Assembly (NCBI GenBank): GCA_001316125.1
Contig: BBCS01000005.1
Location: 1-64,000, forward strand
Direction: 5' to 3'
DNA: 64,000 nucleotides
Source: Vulcanisaeta distributa JCM 11213
GTDB taxonomy: Archaea; Thermoproteota; Thermoprotei; Thermoproteales; Thermocladiaceae
Of this stretch, positions 1-11,137 are shown piece by piece (position 1 is the stretch's first letter; each line of letters starts with the position of its first letter). Below the pieces are notes generated by a model. The model worked only from the letters and a program-made list of their open reading frames with translations, had not been told where the DNA came from and did no database searches. The position numbers and the translations under genes are program-made.

Positions 1-608
1 CCCAGTACAGACCTCCCCCCCCACCACCGCCATACTCACAGCCATACCAACCTCCACAACAGCCGCCCCCCCCAAGGCAGATACCAGTTACTAGGCCCGT
101 AACTCAGCAACCAAGAATTGAGGAGTTAACACCAAGCCTGAGTAAGCTCGTGCTCTACTTAGGCATACCACTGGCATTGATAGCCATTATTTTTGTAATA
201 ACAGCCATTACCCTGTTCCCCCCCACGACAAGCGATGCCTACGTCCCATACTCCTCAATAGCCTTCATGGCGTCCCTAATAACGGTAGCCGCGGCATTAA
301 TAGTAAGTTTCATAGCCATGTACCAAATAGCCATGGGTCTCGATAGAAGGTTTGAATACTTAACGAGGATAATAAGGCAACAATCATCTACGGCCCAGGT
401 CCTAACAACTACACCCTCAACCCCCCCGCAATACTTACCTCAACCACAGCAGAGTCCCGAAAGGATATTGGCACCCCCCCCACCAAGGCCGCCCCCCCAG
501 GTAAAGCCCCCCCAACAGGCCCAGCAACCTCAGCAACAGGCTACACAGGAGGAGATTGTTGAGGAGCAACAGCAGGAAGGTTCTGAGGAAAACCTTAATG
601 AGGAGTGA
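1..608 (+). CDS. Pro/Gln-rich two-helix membrane protein (5' end outside window)
   Basis: The reading frame is open from base 3 to the TGA at 606-608, so the start lies before the window. The visible part begins with a tail of proline, glutamine and tyrosine. Two strongly hydrophobic segments follow (LYLGIPLALIAIIF and SLITVAAALIVSFIAMY regions), joined by a short loop. The C-terminal tail of about 80 residues is again rich in Pro and Gln and ends in acidic residues. No catalytic motif is visible. Several C7/C8 runs encode the Pro stretches, so tail length is uncertain. It overlaps the convergent helicase gene by 14 bp. Function unknown; a membrane anchor with disordered cytoplasmic tails is all the sequence supports. 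Confidence 0.6.
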   Translation, partial: QYRPPPPPPPYSQPYQPPQQPPPPRQIPVTRPVTQQPRIEELTPSLSKLVLYLGIPLALIAIIFVITAITLFPPTTSDAYVPYSSIAFMASLITVAAALIVSFIAMYQIAMGLDRRFEYLTRIIRQQSSTAQVLTTTPSTPPQYLPQPQQSPERILAPPPPRPPPQVKPPQQAQQPQQQATQEEIVEEQQQEGSEENLNEE

Positions 609-2477
609 CGTTAAAGTTTAGAACCTCATTAATTAATTTCTCCTCATTAACAACCGTGTACTTACCGAAGTAATCCTCAACGACTTTTACCAATCTTGCC
701 TCCTTAAATCTACGATCCATGAGTATTATCAAGGCCCTATCGCTCTCAGACCTAAAGGCCCTACCAACCGCCTGCTTAATCCTAACAATGGCAGGCCACT
801 GATACGTCAACTCCCAGGCCAACTTCCTATCATTGAGTCTTGCTGCAAGTATTTCCATGACATCGTCAAGGTAATCATTGGGTTCTGGGTATGGGACACC
901 AACAATTATTATGAGACCAAGCAGGTTCTCACTGCCGAGCCTATACTCAACGCCCTCAACGAGCTTGCCACCGGCCACGGCCATTATCAATTTTTTCCGA
1001 TCACTCCTCAAATCCTTAATTAAGTCATCGATTGACGTGTTGCCAAGCTCCATTATGTACTTAACGCTGGGACTTAGGTACTTCCTAACGGACTTAAGTA
1101 CCGTATATGATGGGAATATTGACAGTATAGCCTTATCATGCGTGTAAGCTTGGTAAATACTGCTTAGTACATTAGCGATTTTTGCGTATTCCTCTTCGTC
1201 CCTCTCCACGTACCTAGTAGTCACTCCATCATAAATTAATACACCGTAGTTCTCAGGATTTACGTAATCCCTAAAGCCTATTCTATACTCCATAATGTCC
1301 CTATTTATGCCCAGCATACTCGTTACGTAGTCCCTAGGTGGTAATGTACCGCTCATGAGGACTACGCCATTTGCTTCATTAATTACGGGACTACTTATCA
1401 CGGATGGGTCAACGCACTTATAAACTAATGAGACACCCTGCTCGTCTCTAGCCAGGAATACGCTAAACCCACTTACCTTATTTAATATGGCTCTATGGAA
1501 ATCCAGTAATCGGGATAGTGGTGTGTATGGTATTGGTACACCAGCGCTCCTCTTCTTCCTAATTACTTCATAGTAGGCATTTGTTATTGCCTGGAAGTCT
1601 TCGAAGAATTGAAGAACATCGCCAAGCTCAAGGGATACCATTGTCTCCTCCTCGAGAACCTTACTCAACTTAACCATATATGTTTGGAGACCCCTCAATA
1701 TCTTAATAGCTCTGTTTCTCAATTCCTCATCATCAATTAACTTTTTAACTTCAGCGATTGATGCAATGACCGAGGTTAGGGGGGGTAAGTCAATACTATT
1801 CAATCCACTTATTGCATCAGGTAAGTTATGCGCCTCGTCTATTATTAGCACGGAATTCCTAATATCAATATTTATGGACTCAGGCCTATTAATACTAAAT
1901 ATATAGTAATACGTCATTATGCCAACCCTAGCCCTATCCAGGTACATTCTAGACATCTCGTAAGGACAGACATTAAGTGCGCATAGAGTTGACACGTACT
2001 CATTCACGTTACTCGCTTCATCCATTATGTGGAGCATTAAGTCGTTAAGATTGATCCTCCTGATATTGGAGTAATATGGGCATTCACCGCTCGACCTTAA
2101 GAATTTGCATTCCTCGAGAAACTCCTCATACGGAAGTTTACGCGTACTAACCATGCAGCACATATCAGGTCTATTCCTAATTATCGCGAAATCAACATCA
2201 ACACCCCCCCTATCCCTTAATCTACGTAATTCCCTAATTGGTGCCTGTGCCTCGTTTTTAGTTCTAATTAGAAATAGAATTTTAACACCGCTCTCCTCTG
2301 CATATGCCAATGACGCTGCCAAGCACTTGCGGTCTTGCCAACACCCGTAGGTGCCTCGATCAATGTCACCTTACCGCTTGATAGCGCGTCATATATAGTC
2401 TTGGCTATTTCCCATTGATACCTCCTAAATGCGTCATACGGGAAGTACCTCCTAATTAATGCCTCGATTCCTGACAC
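595..2477 (-). CDS. XPD/Rad3-like Fe-S DNA helicase
   Basis: A superfamily 2 helicase of the XPD/DinG group, which unwinds DNA 5' to 3' in repair. Walker A (GVGKT) lies near residue 50 and the Walker B DEAH box reads IIDEAHN. Motif VI contains QAVGRAFRSESD. Cysteines spaced as MCCM, EECKF and GECPYY fit the four-cysteine Fe-S cluster domain between motifs I and II. The sequence loses one base at about 2320, just after Walker A (GKTASA to LAASLAYA). The two halves otherwise join into one protein of about 630 residues, normal for archaeal XPD. The start at 2477 is preceded at about 2510-2518 by a TATA-like TTTTTAAAT on this strand. The break looks like a sequence error rather than decay because both halves keep every motif. 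Confidence 0.88.
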
Positions 2478-2568
2478 TACTATATCAGTAGTTTAAGGTA
2501 ATTCTTGATTTAAAAACCTATGATGCGATTATTACCGAATTACTTACCCTGGTCAGGTTGATAAAGCG

Positions 2569-2576
2569 TTTTAAAG
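2569..2576 (+). promoter_or_regulatory. TATA box of elp3
   Basis: TTTTAAAG centred about 29 bp before the ATG at 2602. This spacing places transcription at or just before the start codon, as for crenarchaeal leaderless mRNAs. Confidence 0.5.
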
Positions 2577-2601
2577 GTTCATAGAGCCATAACTATGAAT
2601 A

Positions 2602-4132
2602 ATGAGTAACGCCAATGTATTGCTAAATAGGTTAAAGCCTACTAGGACAATATCTGGGGGGGTAGTCCCGATTGCGATAATGGTCGAGCCCGTGGCATGC
2701 CCATTTAATTGCACGTATTGTCCAGGCGGGAAGAAGACAAACACGCCAAAGAGTTACCTCCCGGACTCACCCGTGGTCCTCAGAGCAGCCCCGCTGAATT
2801 ATGACCCGTATAAGCAGGTCGTGGCTAGGATAAGGCAGTACGAAGCCCTGCACCACCCAGTATCTAAGGTTGAGTTAATAGTAATGGGTGGTACAGTGAC
2901 GTCATTACCCGAGTCATATTTAACGTGGTTCGTTGGTAATGCGTTCAGGGCCATTAATGATTACCCCCCCTTCGTAAATTCAGGTCTATAGATAACCCGG
3001 ACATTGAGTATGAGCATAGGCGTAATGAGAAGGCCGGGATTAGGGTCGTAGCCCTTGAACTCGAGACAAGACCTGACTTCGCAAGGCCAAGGCACATAGA
3101 CCTGATGCTTAGGCTTGGATTTACGAGGGTTGAGATCGGCGTTCAATCAATATATGATGATATCCTAAGGAGGGTTAAGAGGGGTCACGGTGTTAAGGAG
3201 GTCATCGAGGCGACACAATACCTAAAGGATGCGGCGTACAAGGTTTGTTACCACATAATGCCTGGGCTCCCTGGCTCGACGCCGGATAGGGATCTTGAGA
3301 TGGTTAAGACAATATTCGATGACCCAAGTTTCATGCCTGACTGCGTCAAGGTTTATCCAACCTTTGTTGTTAAGGACACGGAGTTATACGAGGAGTGGTT
3401 AAAGGGTCTATACAGGAGTTATGATGAGGAGACCTGGCATTGGTTATTAGCCAATATTATGGCATCAATGCCAGGTGGGTCAGGGTTATGAGGTTTAGCA
3501 GGGACATACCACTTCATTGGGTCGTTGATGGCCCGAGGATAGGCAATATGAGGGAGGTGGTGCTTAAGGACATGGAGAGACAAGGCCTTAAGTGCGTGGA
3601 GATTAGATGCCGTGAGGTCGGCCATAAGTACGTAAAGAGGGGGGGCCTTGTACCAACGCCGAGAAGGTTAATGATTAATAGGATTGATTACGATGCCTCA
3701 GGTGGCCACGAGATTTTCTTGGAGGTTATTGATGAAGATGATACTCTCTATGGAATACTAAGGCTCAGAATACCAAGCAATAATGCGCATAGGCCCGAGA
3801 TTAGGATCGGTAGGGCGGCCCTAATTAGGGAGTTGCATGTTTACGGTCCCGAATTACCAATTGGCAGTAGGGCAACTGACCTATTTTGGTGGCAGCACCG
3901 TGGTATTGGTAGAGCATTGATGGCGAGGGCTGAGCACATAGCCCTTGAGGAGTTTAATGCCCACAGGATGTTCGTGATATCTGGCGTTGGCGTTAGGGAG
4001 TACTATAGGAGGCTTGGTTATAGGAAGTACCCTGGCAGTTTTTACATGTTCAAGGACCTTAGGAAGTCAATATTGACCGAGAACGAAGTAAATGAGGTAT
4101 TCCTGGAGAATGAGAATTTAATAACGGGTTAA
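2602..4132 (+). CDS. elp3: Elp3-type tRNA U34 carboxymethyltransferase (radical SAM + GNAT)
   Basis: Archaeal Elp3 modifies wobble uridine of tRNA. The N-terminal radical SAM domain has CPFNCTYCPGG (cluster cysteines) and, further on, LELETRPD and RVEIGVQS. The C-terminal acetyltransferase domain has RGIGRALMARAE and ends in RRLGYRKYPG. The frame breaks twice. At C7 (2964-2970), five C would restore the frame and read DYPLRKFRS; at about 3466, one base is missing before WVRVMR. All conserved blocks survive in order, so the gene is probably intact in the organism. The next gene starts 1 bp after the stop, implying co-transcription with the nitrilase-like enzyme. Confidence 0.92.
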
Positions 4133-4133
4133 T

Positions 4134-4932
4134 ATGAACAGGATCAAACTGACGCTTGCCCAAACCAGGAGGTTTAGTAACTACGTTGATGGTATTACGT
4201 GGTTGAGGACGCAGATCAAGGGTCTTACCACAGACCTAGTGGTGTTACCTGAAAATTGGGTTGGGACGAGGATACTCAGCAATGGGGGGGAATTTAACGA
4301 GTACGTGGAGATGCTTAAGGCTATTGCTGAGGATATTAATGCCCTAATAATTGGTGGTGCCGTCTACGTAAATATCAATGGTAGGAACGTGAGCATATGC
4401 CCCCCCATGGTCAACGAAAAGGGCCTAGTCAATTACTCAGAGAAGGTATATCCATCAAGGCAACCGGTGAGAGGATGGAGATAAGTGGCGGGACTAGACT
4501 CGGATTGGTCAGAGTCGATAATTGGAATATTGGTTGCATAATATGTGTTGATGCCATGTATCCTGAACTAACCAGGTTATTGGTTAGGCACGGCGTAGAT
4601 CTAATAGTCAACCCAAGTAGTATAAGTGTTGATAGGGCATCCCTATGGAGGAGTTTAGGCCTAATCAGGGCCTTTGAAAACTCGGCGTATTTTGCATCAG
4701 CATGGGCACTGGGTATAAATACCCAGATGGTCGTGACGTACTTGGCGGTAGTTTTGTGGCTTCACCAAATGGCGAGTTCGTATTAACGGTTGATCTTGGT
4801 GCTGAGGGTTTATTCACAACAGCGATTAATTACAATGAAATAGAGTATGCACGTTCCAGGAGGGGTTACGTGGATGATCTCAGACACGATGCTTTAATGA
4901 GAAATATATTAGTGAATATTACTAATGCTTAA
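4134..4932 (+). CDS. Carbon-nitrogen hydrolase (nitrilase superfamily)
   Basis: The catalytic triad of the superfamily is visible. The Glu is in VVLPENW (about residue 40), the Lys in YSEKVYP and the Cys in GCIICVD. These enzymes hydrolyse amides or nitriles; the substrate cannot be read from sequence. The frame breaks at about 4455 (restored by one more C: VYPIKATGE) and at about 4708 (restored by one more G: SAWGTGYKYPDG). Rejoined, the protein is about 265 residues, the usual size. It follows elp3 directly with no promoter between and overlaps the convergent acyl-CoA dehydrogenase by 4 bp. Confidence 0.82.
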
Positions 4933-6172
4933 GTCACCGCCTTAGCAACATCCTGACTCACAACACCCTTCTTCATTAAGGTCCTTATTAATTGCCTGAA
5001 GGCCACGAGCCTCTGAATGTTGTTGGCACCCTCATAGATCTCCGTTATCTTGACATCCCTAAGGAACCTCTCAATACCAGTCTCATGAATAACACCAACA
5101 CCACCATGAATGTCAATAGCCTTAGAAATAATCTTCTCAGCCGTCTCCGTCGCGTAGAACTTCGCCAGACTAGCCACGTACTTAAACTCCTCCCTACCCT
5201 GATCAGCCAGGTAGGCGGCCAGGTACACTAGGTACCTGGCAGTCATTAACTCAGCCATCATCTCAGCAAGGCTGAACTGAATGGCCTCAAAACTGGCTAG
5301 GTACTGACCAAAGGCCGTGCGCTGCAGCGAGTATTGGAAGGCCTTCTCAAAGGCCGCCTGTGCCATCCCAAGCGCCTGCGCCGCAACGCCGACCCTTGTC
5401 CTGTCATAGGTCTCCATGCTATTATGAAACCCACGCCAACATCCCCCCCAACCCTATTCTCATCGGGGACCTCAACATCATCCAGGATAACCTCCATCGC
5501 ATGGCTACCCCCCCTCAAACCTCTTTTCTCAAACTTAGCACCTATCTTAAGGCCTGGTGTCCCCCCCTTCTCAACAATGAAGGCTGTTATCCCAAACCAA
5601 CGCCTATTCGGCTGCGGTTCACTAGTCCTGGCAAAGACCATTATGTAGTCAGCAATATCAGCATTACTAATGAATATCTTCCTACCACTAATAACCCACC
5701 TATCACCCTTCTTAACAGCCCTCGTCTGTATACCAGCAACATCACTACCGCAGCACGGCTCTGTCATTGCATGCGCACCAAAGGCCTCACCCCCCCTGGC
5801 TATTGGTGGTACATACTTCCTCTTTAGTTCCTCGTTGCCAAATAGGAGGAGCGGAATTATAAATAAGTCGTTGGTGCCGCGAATAACGGCTAAGGGTGGC
5901 GCTACCCTGCTTAACTCCTCCATTAATATCACAGCAGATATTGTATCGCCACCCTGCCCACCAAGGCTCTCATCAATCCCAATGCCCCCCCATAAACCCT
6001 GCTCGCCTAGCTTTCTCAGTATTTCCCTGGGCACCTCATCCCTATCATCAAACTCAAGCGCATGCGAAGCAACCTCCCTCTCAAGGAACTCCCTAATACT
6101 TTTCCTCAGCATTTCGTGCTCTGGCTTGAACATTAATTGGTAGTCCTGTAGACTATCAAGTGGGAATACCAT
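4929..6172 (-). CDS. Acyl-CoA dehydrogenase
   Basis: FAD-dependent acyl-CoA dehydrogenase of fatty-acid or branched-chain CoA oxidation. The family blocks are present: HAMTEPCCGSDVAG (FAD binding), WVISGRKIFISN, RTRVGVAAQALG, QRTAFGQYLASFEAIQF and near the C-terminus GGVGVIHETGIERFLRD and EIYEGANNIQR. About 415 residues once rejoined. One base is missing at about 5422. Several C7 tracts on the + strand insert an extra Gly relative to family spacing (LWGGIG, ARGGEA, EKGGTPG, RGGSH, VGGDVGVGF); each returns to normal spacing with four bases. Substrate chain length cannot be assigned. It is divergent from the ferritin-VIT1 gene. Confidence 0.9.
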
Positions 6173-6195
6173 ACGAAAATTGACACCGGCTTTAC

Positions 6196-6228
6196 TTTAT
6201 AAGTTATCCTAGAATATAGACTTATAAG
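6196..6228. promoter_or_regulatory. Divergent TATA pair
   Basis: Two TATA boxes lie in the 76-bp spacer. TTTATAAG (6196-6203) lies about 27 bp before the acyl-CoA dehydrogenase start on the - strand. TTATAAG (6222-6228) lies about 24-27 bp before the ATG codons at 6249/6252 on the + strand. Confidence 0.5.
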
Positions 6229-6248
6229 TTCATGTACCTACGTAAGTT

Positions 6249-7384
6249 ATGATGGAACTTAAACTCAGTAAAGACGAGATTCTCGAAAATTATAGGGATG
6301 AGTTAACGGATGCCGAGATCTACGCGGCATTAGCCAGGGTAGAAAGCAACAATAAGTTAAGGGAGGAGTTACTAAAACTGTCTCAGTATGAGGTTGGTCA
6401 TGCAGAGTTTTGGAAATTCATTGCGAAGCAGGCGGGTATTGATGTTAGTGGGATTAAGCCGTCAAGGTTCTCAGTAATGTTCTCGGTATTAGTTAGGAGA
6501 TTACTCGGTCTTGGCTTTCTCGTGAAGTTGAGGGAGAGTGCCGAGGTTGAGGCAATTAAGAGGTACGGTGAGATGGTTAGGAGGAAGGTACTTGGTCCAT
6601 ACACTGACAGACTTAGGGAAATACTACTTGACGAAGTTTCACATGAGGAGGTCTTTAAGGAGGAGGAATCGAGGTTTGAGGCATTCATCGATAATATTAG
6701 GGATGCCATGTATGGAATGAGCGATGGATTAGTGGAGGTTCTGGCAGCAGTGGCTGGTTTAGCCCCCCCAGTCGTCGCGAACCCAATACTCATAACACTG
6801 GCCGGCCTAATAGTCGGTACTGCGGGCACTCTTTCAATGGCCGTGGGGGCTTACATGTCGACGAAGGCCAGAGGGATATTAGGGAGACCATGCTCTCGAA
6901 GATAGACATAGAGCTTGAGAACTTAGGCTTGGAAGATAGAACGAGGAGGGTTAAGGATGCATTGAGTAAAATGGGTATCGACGAAAAAACAGCCAGCGAG
7001 GTAGTCCCCCCCAGCCTATCAACCGATGTAAACATCAGCAAGAGGATAACGGAAATAAGCGAGGTAGGCCTATCCGAGGAGGCGCTCGAGAGCCCTGGAA
7101 AATCAGCCCTATACACAGGCATATTCTACCTAATAGGTGCGCTACTCGTTATTGCGCCATTCCCACTACTCGGCCACCTAATCGGCAACGTGGGCTCACT
7201 CTACGTATCAATAATACTCGTGGCCCTGGCCCAGGCCATTAGCGGTCTACTAACGGCGATATCAGGGAGTGGCCGCATAGCACGCACAATGACCATGAAC
7301 GTGGTCCTATCCCTTGGCGCCGCGGCGGCCACATACACGATAGGTACAGTAGCTCATCAACTACTGCATATTGCCATAACCTAA
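6249..7384 (+). CDS. Ferritin-like/VIT1 (CCC1) iron or manganese transporter fusion
   Basis: The first about 150 residues form a rubrerythrin/ferritin-like helical domain with paired acidic/His motifs (EIYAALARVE, YEVGHAEFWK, DEVSHEEVFKEEE). The rest is a VIT1/CCC1 membrane domain. It opens with AMYGMSDGLVEVLAAVAGL, continues AVGAYMSTKA and ends in three C-terminal helices. Such proteins move Fe2+ or Mn2+ across the membrane, with the soluble domain sensing or supplying the metal. One base is lost at about 6870, between STKA and RDIRETMLSK. Rejoined length about 378 residues. It overlaps the convergent downstream gene by 4 bp. Confidence 0.85.
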
Positions 7385-7806
7385 CCTGGCGTACACGAGC
7401 CCCTAAAGACTCTACCTAACTCATCCTTAAAGCACCAAATGCCATTACCGGCATCAATAATGACCACCTCCAACTCCGTCAGAGCCTTATCACTAAGGAT
7501 TACGTAATCTACGGATTCGGAAACCACGGGCGTTAACCCAACTATTGGCGTGTCCCTATCATTGACTAACACCTTAATATCAATATTTTCCTTAAGACGA
7601 TATATTGGAGCAATACCCGACGCAGTACGTACCGCGTAAACCTCAACATTACCACCCGAGAGACTCAACCCAAGTCTTTGGGCAACATTCACGGGCATTA
7701 ATATGTCCGGACCCAGGCCCTCAAACCCCCCCGTATTGGCTAGGGCGCAGGTAACTAATTCATTGCTTCCCCCCCTCCTTAACATTACCCTTAACCAAGT
7801 GGTCAT
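7381..7806 (-). CDS. Clan AA aspartic-protease-like protein with Asn in place of catalytic Asp
   Basis: A 141-residue protein with the retropepsin-like layout: a first strand pair, then ANTGGFEG, then ILMPVNVAQRLGL. In clan AA families of the DTGF type the catalytic motif is D-T-G-F. Here the Asp is Asn, and a C7 tract adds a Gly (four bases would give NTGFEG). A second strand block VVIIDAGNGIWCF resembles the C-terminal part of the family. The paralogue at 11248-11679 has the same Asp-to-Asn change, so this is not a single error. A small open frame lies immediately upstream on the same strand. Proteolytic activity is doubtful; binding or regulation is possible (inference). Confidence 0.65.
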   Translation of the reverse strand: MTTWLRVMLRRGGSNELVTCALANTGGFEGLGPDILMPVNVAQRLGLSLSGGNVEVYAVRTASGIAPIYRLKENIDIKVLVNDRDTPIVGLTPVVSESVDYVILSDKALTELEVVIIDAGNGIWCFKDELGRVFRGSCTPG

Positions 7807-7930
7807 TCCTTCTCAATCCCCCCCTGACATACTCATCATATGTCCCTAAATAAGCAATATACCTAATATAACCAACGAAGCCCCTGACCTCAAGCTTAGG
7901 CAACCCCCCCCTCTTATCACTATTCGACAT
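7760..7930 (-). CDS. Small protein upstream of the protease-like gene
   Basis: Starts at ATG 7928-7930 with MSNSDKRGGLPKLEVRGF. A TATA-like TTTTTAAG lies at about 7954-7960 on this strand, 26 bp before the ATG, so this is probably the first gene of the unit. As written it has 56 residues and overlaps the next gene out of frame. If the C7 at 7808-7814 is one base longer or two shorter, it ends in TGA inside the ATGA of the 7806 start, a typical coupled overlap. No known domain recognised. A comparable short frame precedes the paralogue at 11248. Confidence 0.45.
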   Translation of the reverse strand: MSNSDKRGGLPKLEVRGFVGYIRYIAYLGTYDEYVRGGLRRNDHLVKGNVKEGGKQ

Positions 7931-7994
7931 CGAAAATATTACCTATTCAGGGCTTAAAAACCCGCTGTTCTTAGATTAAGGATCAAGATTTAAA

Positions 7995-8027
7995 CACCCC
8001 CCCTGTATATAATATACAGGGGGGGTG
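7995..8027. promoter_or_regulatory. Perfect palindrome enclosing the TATA box of the ATPase gene
   Basis: Two 16-base arms (7995-8010 and 8012-8027) are exact reverse complements around a single A at 8011. The outer part is CA-C7 / G7-TG and the inner part is TGTATAT/ATATACA. The core TATATAATATA (8006-8016) is a TATA box 25 bp before the ATG at 8036. A dimeric repressor bound here would cover the TATA box (inference). The two runs of seven may be artificially long, but symmetry holds at any equal length. Confidence 0.7.
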
Positions 8028-8035
8028 CTTATTTC

Positions 8036-9128
8036 ATGCTATTCGACCTTGAGCCAAAATCGAAGAGAGAAGACCTATTCGGTAGAGATAACGAGGTAAA
8101 TGCCATCGTAAACTTCATAAGGAGTAAGTCAAGGTTCCTTGCAATATACGGAATTAGGCGTGTAGGTAAGACATCGGTGCTAAGGGTCGCCCTAAATGAG
8201 GCAAGCATACCCTATTGCTACATTGATGCAAGAATGCTTGAGAATGACTTCACAAAAAGAAGACTTTACCAACTAATATCAAACTGCCTGACCGAATTAT
8301 CCATTAAATGGCGCCTTGAGAATGCCATTAGGAATATCGCAAGGGCAGTTCGGGGGGGCATAAACATACTCGGTAGCGGCGTTGAACTTAATGTTGAGAT
8401 TGATTGGAGGAACGCCTATTTGACGGACTTACTAAGCGCACTATCCATGAACCTAAGCCAAATAGTGATCGCAATTGACGAAGCCCAAATACTCAGAATG
8501 ATGAAGGGATTCAGCAAGATCGATTTCACACAGGTACTCGCCTATACATACGATAACCTAAATAATGTTAAGGTCGTACTAACGGGCTCCGAGGTCGGCC
8601 TACTGCATGATTTCCTTGGCCTTGACAACCCCAAATCACCACTCTACGGTAGGTTCGTCGAGGAGCTAACAATAAAACCATTCAGTAGGGATGCATCAAT
8701 TCAATTCCTAATAACCGGCTTTAGACAATACGGAGTTGAAGTAACAATAAATGAAGTACTTGACGTAGTGATAAGCTCGATGGTATCGTAGGGTGGCTAA
8801 CATACTACGGTAATGCAGGGTACGCGGAATAAATAATATTAATGAAATTTATGAGGGGGCTATGAAACTCATAGACGGCGAATTGAAGTCACTATTAAGT
8901 AGGTCAATTTATTATGGGTTGGTGCTAGAGGCGATAGCCAGGGGGGGTAGAAAGCACTTTAATGAGATTAGAGAGTACATAACACTGAGACTCAATAAGT
9001 ACGTGGCACCAAGCGAGGTCGAGAGGGCCTTAAGCAATCTAATGAAGATGAGCATAATAACTAGGGTAGCCCATGGCGAGTACGAAATAATGGACCCAAT
9101 AATAAGAATGAAATTCGGCCAGGTTTGA
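8036..9128 (+). CDS. Archaeal ATPase_2-family P-loop ATPase
   Basis: STAND/AAA-like ATPase common in Crenarchaeota. Walker A is IYGIRRVGKTS at about residue 40, Walker B is IVIAIDEAQ at about 150, and a sensor-like VVLTGSEVGLL follows. After LDGIVGWLTYYG the C-terminal winged-helix part reads EVERALSNLMKMSIITRVAHGEYEIMDPIIR. The frame breaks at about 8780 and about 8835, each equivalent to one lost base, giving about 365 residues in all. Members often occur in mobile or hypervariable regions and their role is poorly known. Transcribed from the palindromic promoter. A decayed relative lies at 51495-52104. Confidence 0.8.
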
Positions 9129-9154
9129 TAATGAGCGACTTAAGGCGGCTCTGA

Positions 9155-11034
9155 CTAAGTATTGAAGGGCGTCCTATAGTTTTGCTTCCTCATCTCATAC
9201 TCCTCAAGATCCTTCTTAACCCTTTCATACGTGAACTTACTAATCCTACCCTCCTTATAGGCCTCCTCTATGACCCGTTTACTCTTCTCCTCAAGCCTAT
9301 CTATGATCGGTATCCTGACTCCCTTCTCCCTGGCCACCATTAGGGACCTTGGGTAGCCGGCATGGGCATGCCTAACTATGCCGGACCCTGGGTCCACTGT
9401 GAAGACTCTAAGTGCCTTCTCCTCAGCAAGCTCAGTACCGTCAACAACCATGCCAAAACCAGCGTGGATAGCATAGCCTATGCCGACACCACCGCCATGG
9501 TGGAAGCAGGTCCATGTGGCACCGGCGGCAGTGTTGAGTGCGTAGTTTAGTATTGGCCAGTCACCTATTGCGTCTGAGCCATCGAGCATGCCCTCAGTCT
9601 CCCTGAAGGGTGAAGCAACGGAACCACTATCTAAGTGGTCCCTACCAAACCATATTGGCCCACTTAACTCGCCCTTCTTAACCATCTCACTAACGATCTT
9701 ACCGAACAATGCCCTCTCACCATAGCCTAGATAAACCACCCTGGCAGGTAGTCCCTGGAATTTTACGTACTGGTGAGCATTCTTGATCCACCTGACTAAT
9801 CTCGGGTTCTTCTTCTCGAAGAGCGTTATCAGTGCATCATCTAGTTTGTATATGTCATTTGGATCGCCGACTAAGCTTGTCCACCTGAAGGGTCCACGGC
9901 CCTCCTCAAACAATGGTCTCATATACTCCATCTGCCTGGTATCTTGAACGCATCCTCAACACCAGCATCATATGCCTGCTTCCTGAGGTTGTTTCCGTAC
10001 TCGAAGGTCACGGCGCCTCTAGCCTGAAGTTGGAGCATTAGTTGCACGTGCTTTTTCATAGTCTCCCTAGCCAGTAGTATGTACTTCTCTGGGTCACTCT
10101 TCCTCAGTTGCTCGGCTTGCTCTACCGTGAGTCCCTGAGGTACGTAGGATAGTGGGTCATGGGCTGGGGGGGTCTGATCTGTGAGTATGTCTGGTACTAT
10201 GTTCTCCTTAATCAACTTCTCAAGTAAGTCCACAGCATTGGCGAGGACGCCTATGCTCGTTGCCTGTCTTCTCTCCTTGGCGTCTAGTGCCATATCTATG
10301 GCCTTGTCCAGGTTGTCGGTCCACGTGTCCAGGTAGCCAGTGTCTATCATCCTCTGAATCATTCTCTTATCAACATCGGCTATCAATGCCACGCCACCAA
10401 GCATCTTAATGGCCAGTGGCTGTGCACCACCCATGTTTCCAAGCCCAGCACTAACCACTAATCTGCCTTCGAGTGAGCCACCGAAGTGCCTGTCAGCGGC
10501 TGCCCCCCCAATTGTTTCATAGGTTCCCTGGAGGATGCCTTGGGTTCCGATGTATGCCCAGCAACCGGCGGTCATCTGGTGGAAGCTTATCAATCCCTTG
10601 GCCTCGAGTTCCCAGAATATCTTCCAATCGGCCCACTTGGGAACGAGCATTGCATTGCTCATTAAGACCCTTGGAGTGTATTTACTAAGTTTCCAAATGG
10701 CCACGGGTTGACCACTCTGTATCACCAGTGTGTCTTCACTGTCCATTGTGAGTAGGGAGTCCACAATGGCCTCGAAGTCATCCCACGAACGCGCGGCCTT
10801 GCCCGTACCGCCATAGACAATTAGGTTCTTTGGGTCCTTGGCAACCGCGGGGGGGTCAAGCACGTGGAAAAGCATCCGCAGTGGACCCTCGAGTTGCCAA
10901 TCACGGCTATGTACGTGAAGCTCTGTGCCGGTGATCGCGTGGACGGTCCTGGTCTCAGGGTCGTAATAACCGGCCGAGATTAATTCCTCGATGGGCCTGC
11001 CCCTGTATTTTTGAGGGACTGACATGGTGATCAA
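9155..11034 (-). CDS. hutU: Urocanate hydratase
   Basis: Converts urocanate to imidazolone propionate with tightly bound NAD+. Conserved blocks: [14 protein letters not shown] near the N-terminus, [13 protein letters not shown] (dinucleotide binding), [25 protein letters not shown], and [16 protein letters not shown] near the C-terminus. A break at about 9931 (PGR to MEYMRPLF) fits a loss of four bases or one. Three C7/G7 tracts each add one residue against family spacing ([25 protein letters not shown]). About 625 residues, slightly longer than the bacterial enzyme. With hutH at 18945 and hutI at 24743 it supplies histidine degradation. Confidence 0.95.
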
Positions 11035-11106
11035 AGTATGATTTATTTATTACTGTATTTTTATTTTTCCGTATTGGTTATAATATGGGGGGCTAATTTA
11101 ATCAAG

Positions 11107-11114
11107 TTTTTATA
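11107..11114 (+). promoter_or_regulatory. TATA box of the second small-ORF/protease-like unit
   Basis: TTTTATAC centred about 27 bp before the GTG at 11138, where a short open frame begins. This mirrors the arrangement at 7930-7960. Confidence 0.4.
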
Positions 11115-11137
11115 CCTGGTTGTTAAGTTAATTTATT

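Noticed and set aside
2964..2970. Programmed ribosomal frameshift or transcriptional slippage at C7 in elp3
   Set aside because: The same type of break occurs at many non-tract sites and a seven-run disrupts a tRNA, so a sequence-length error explains more with less.
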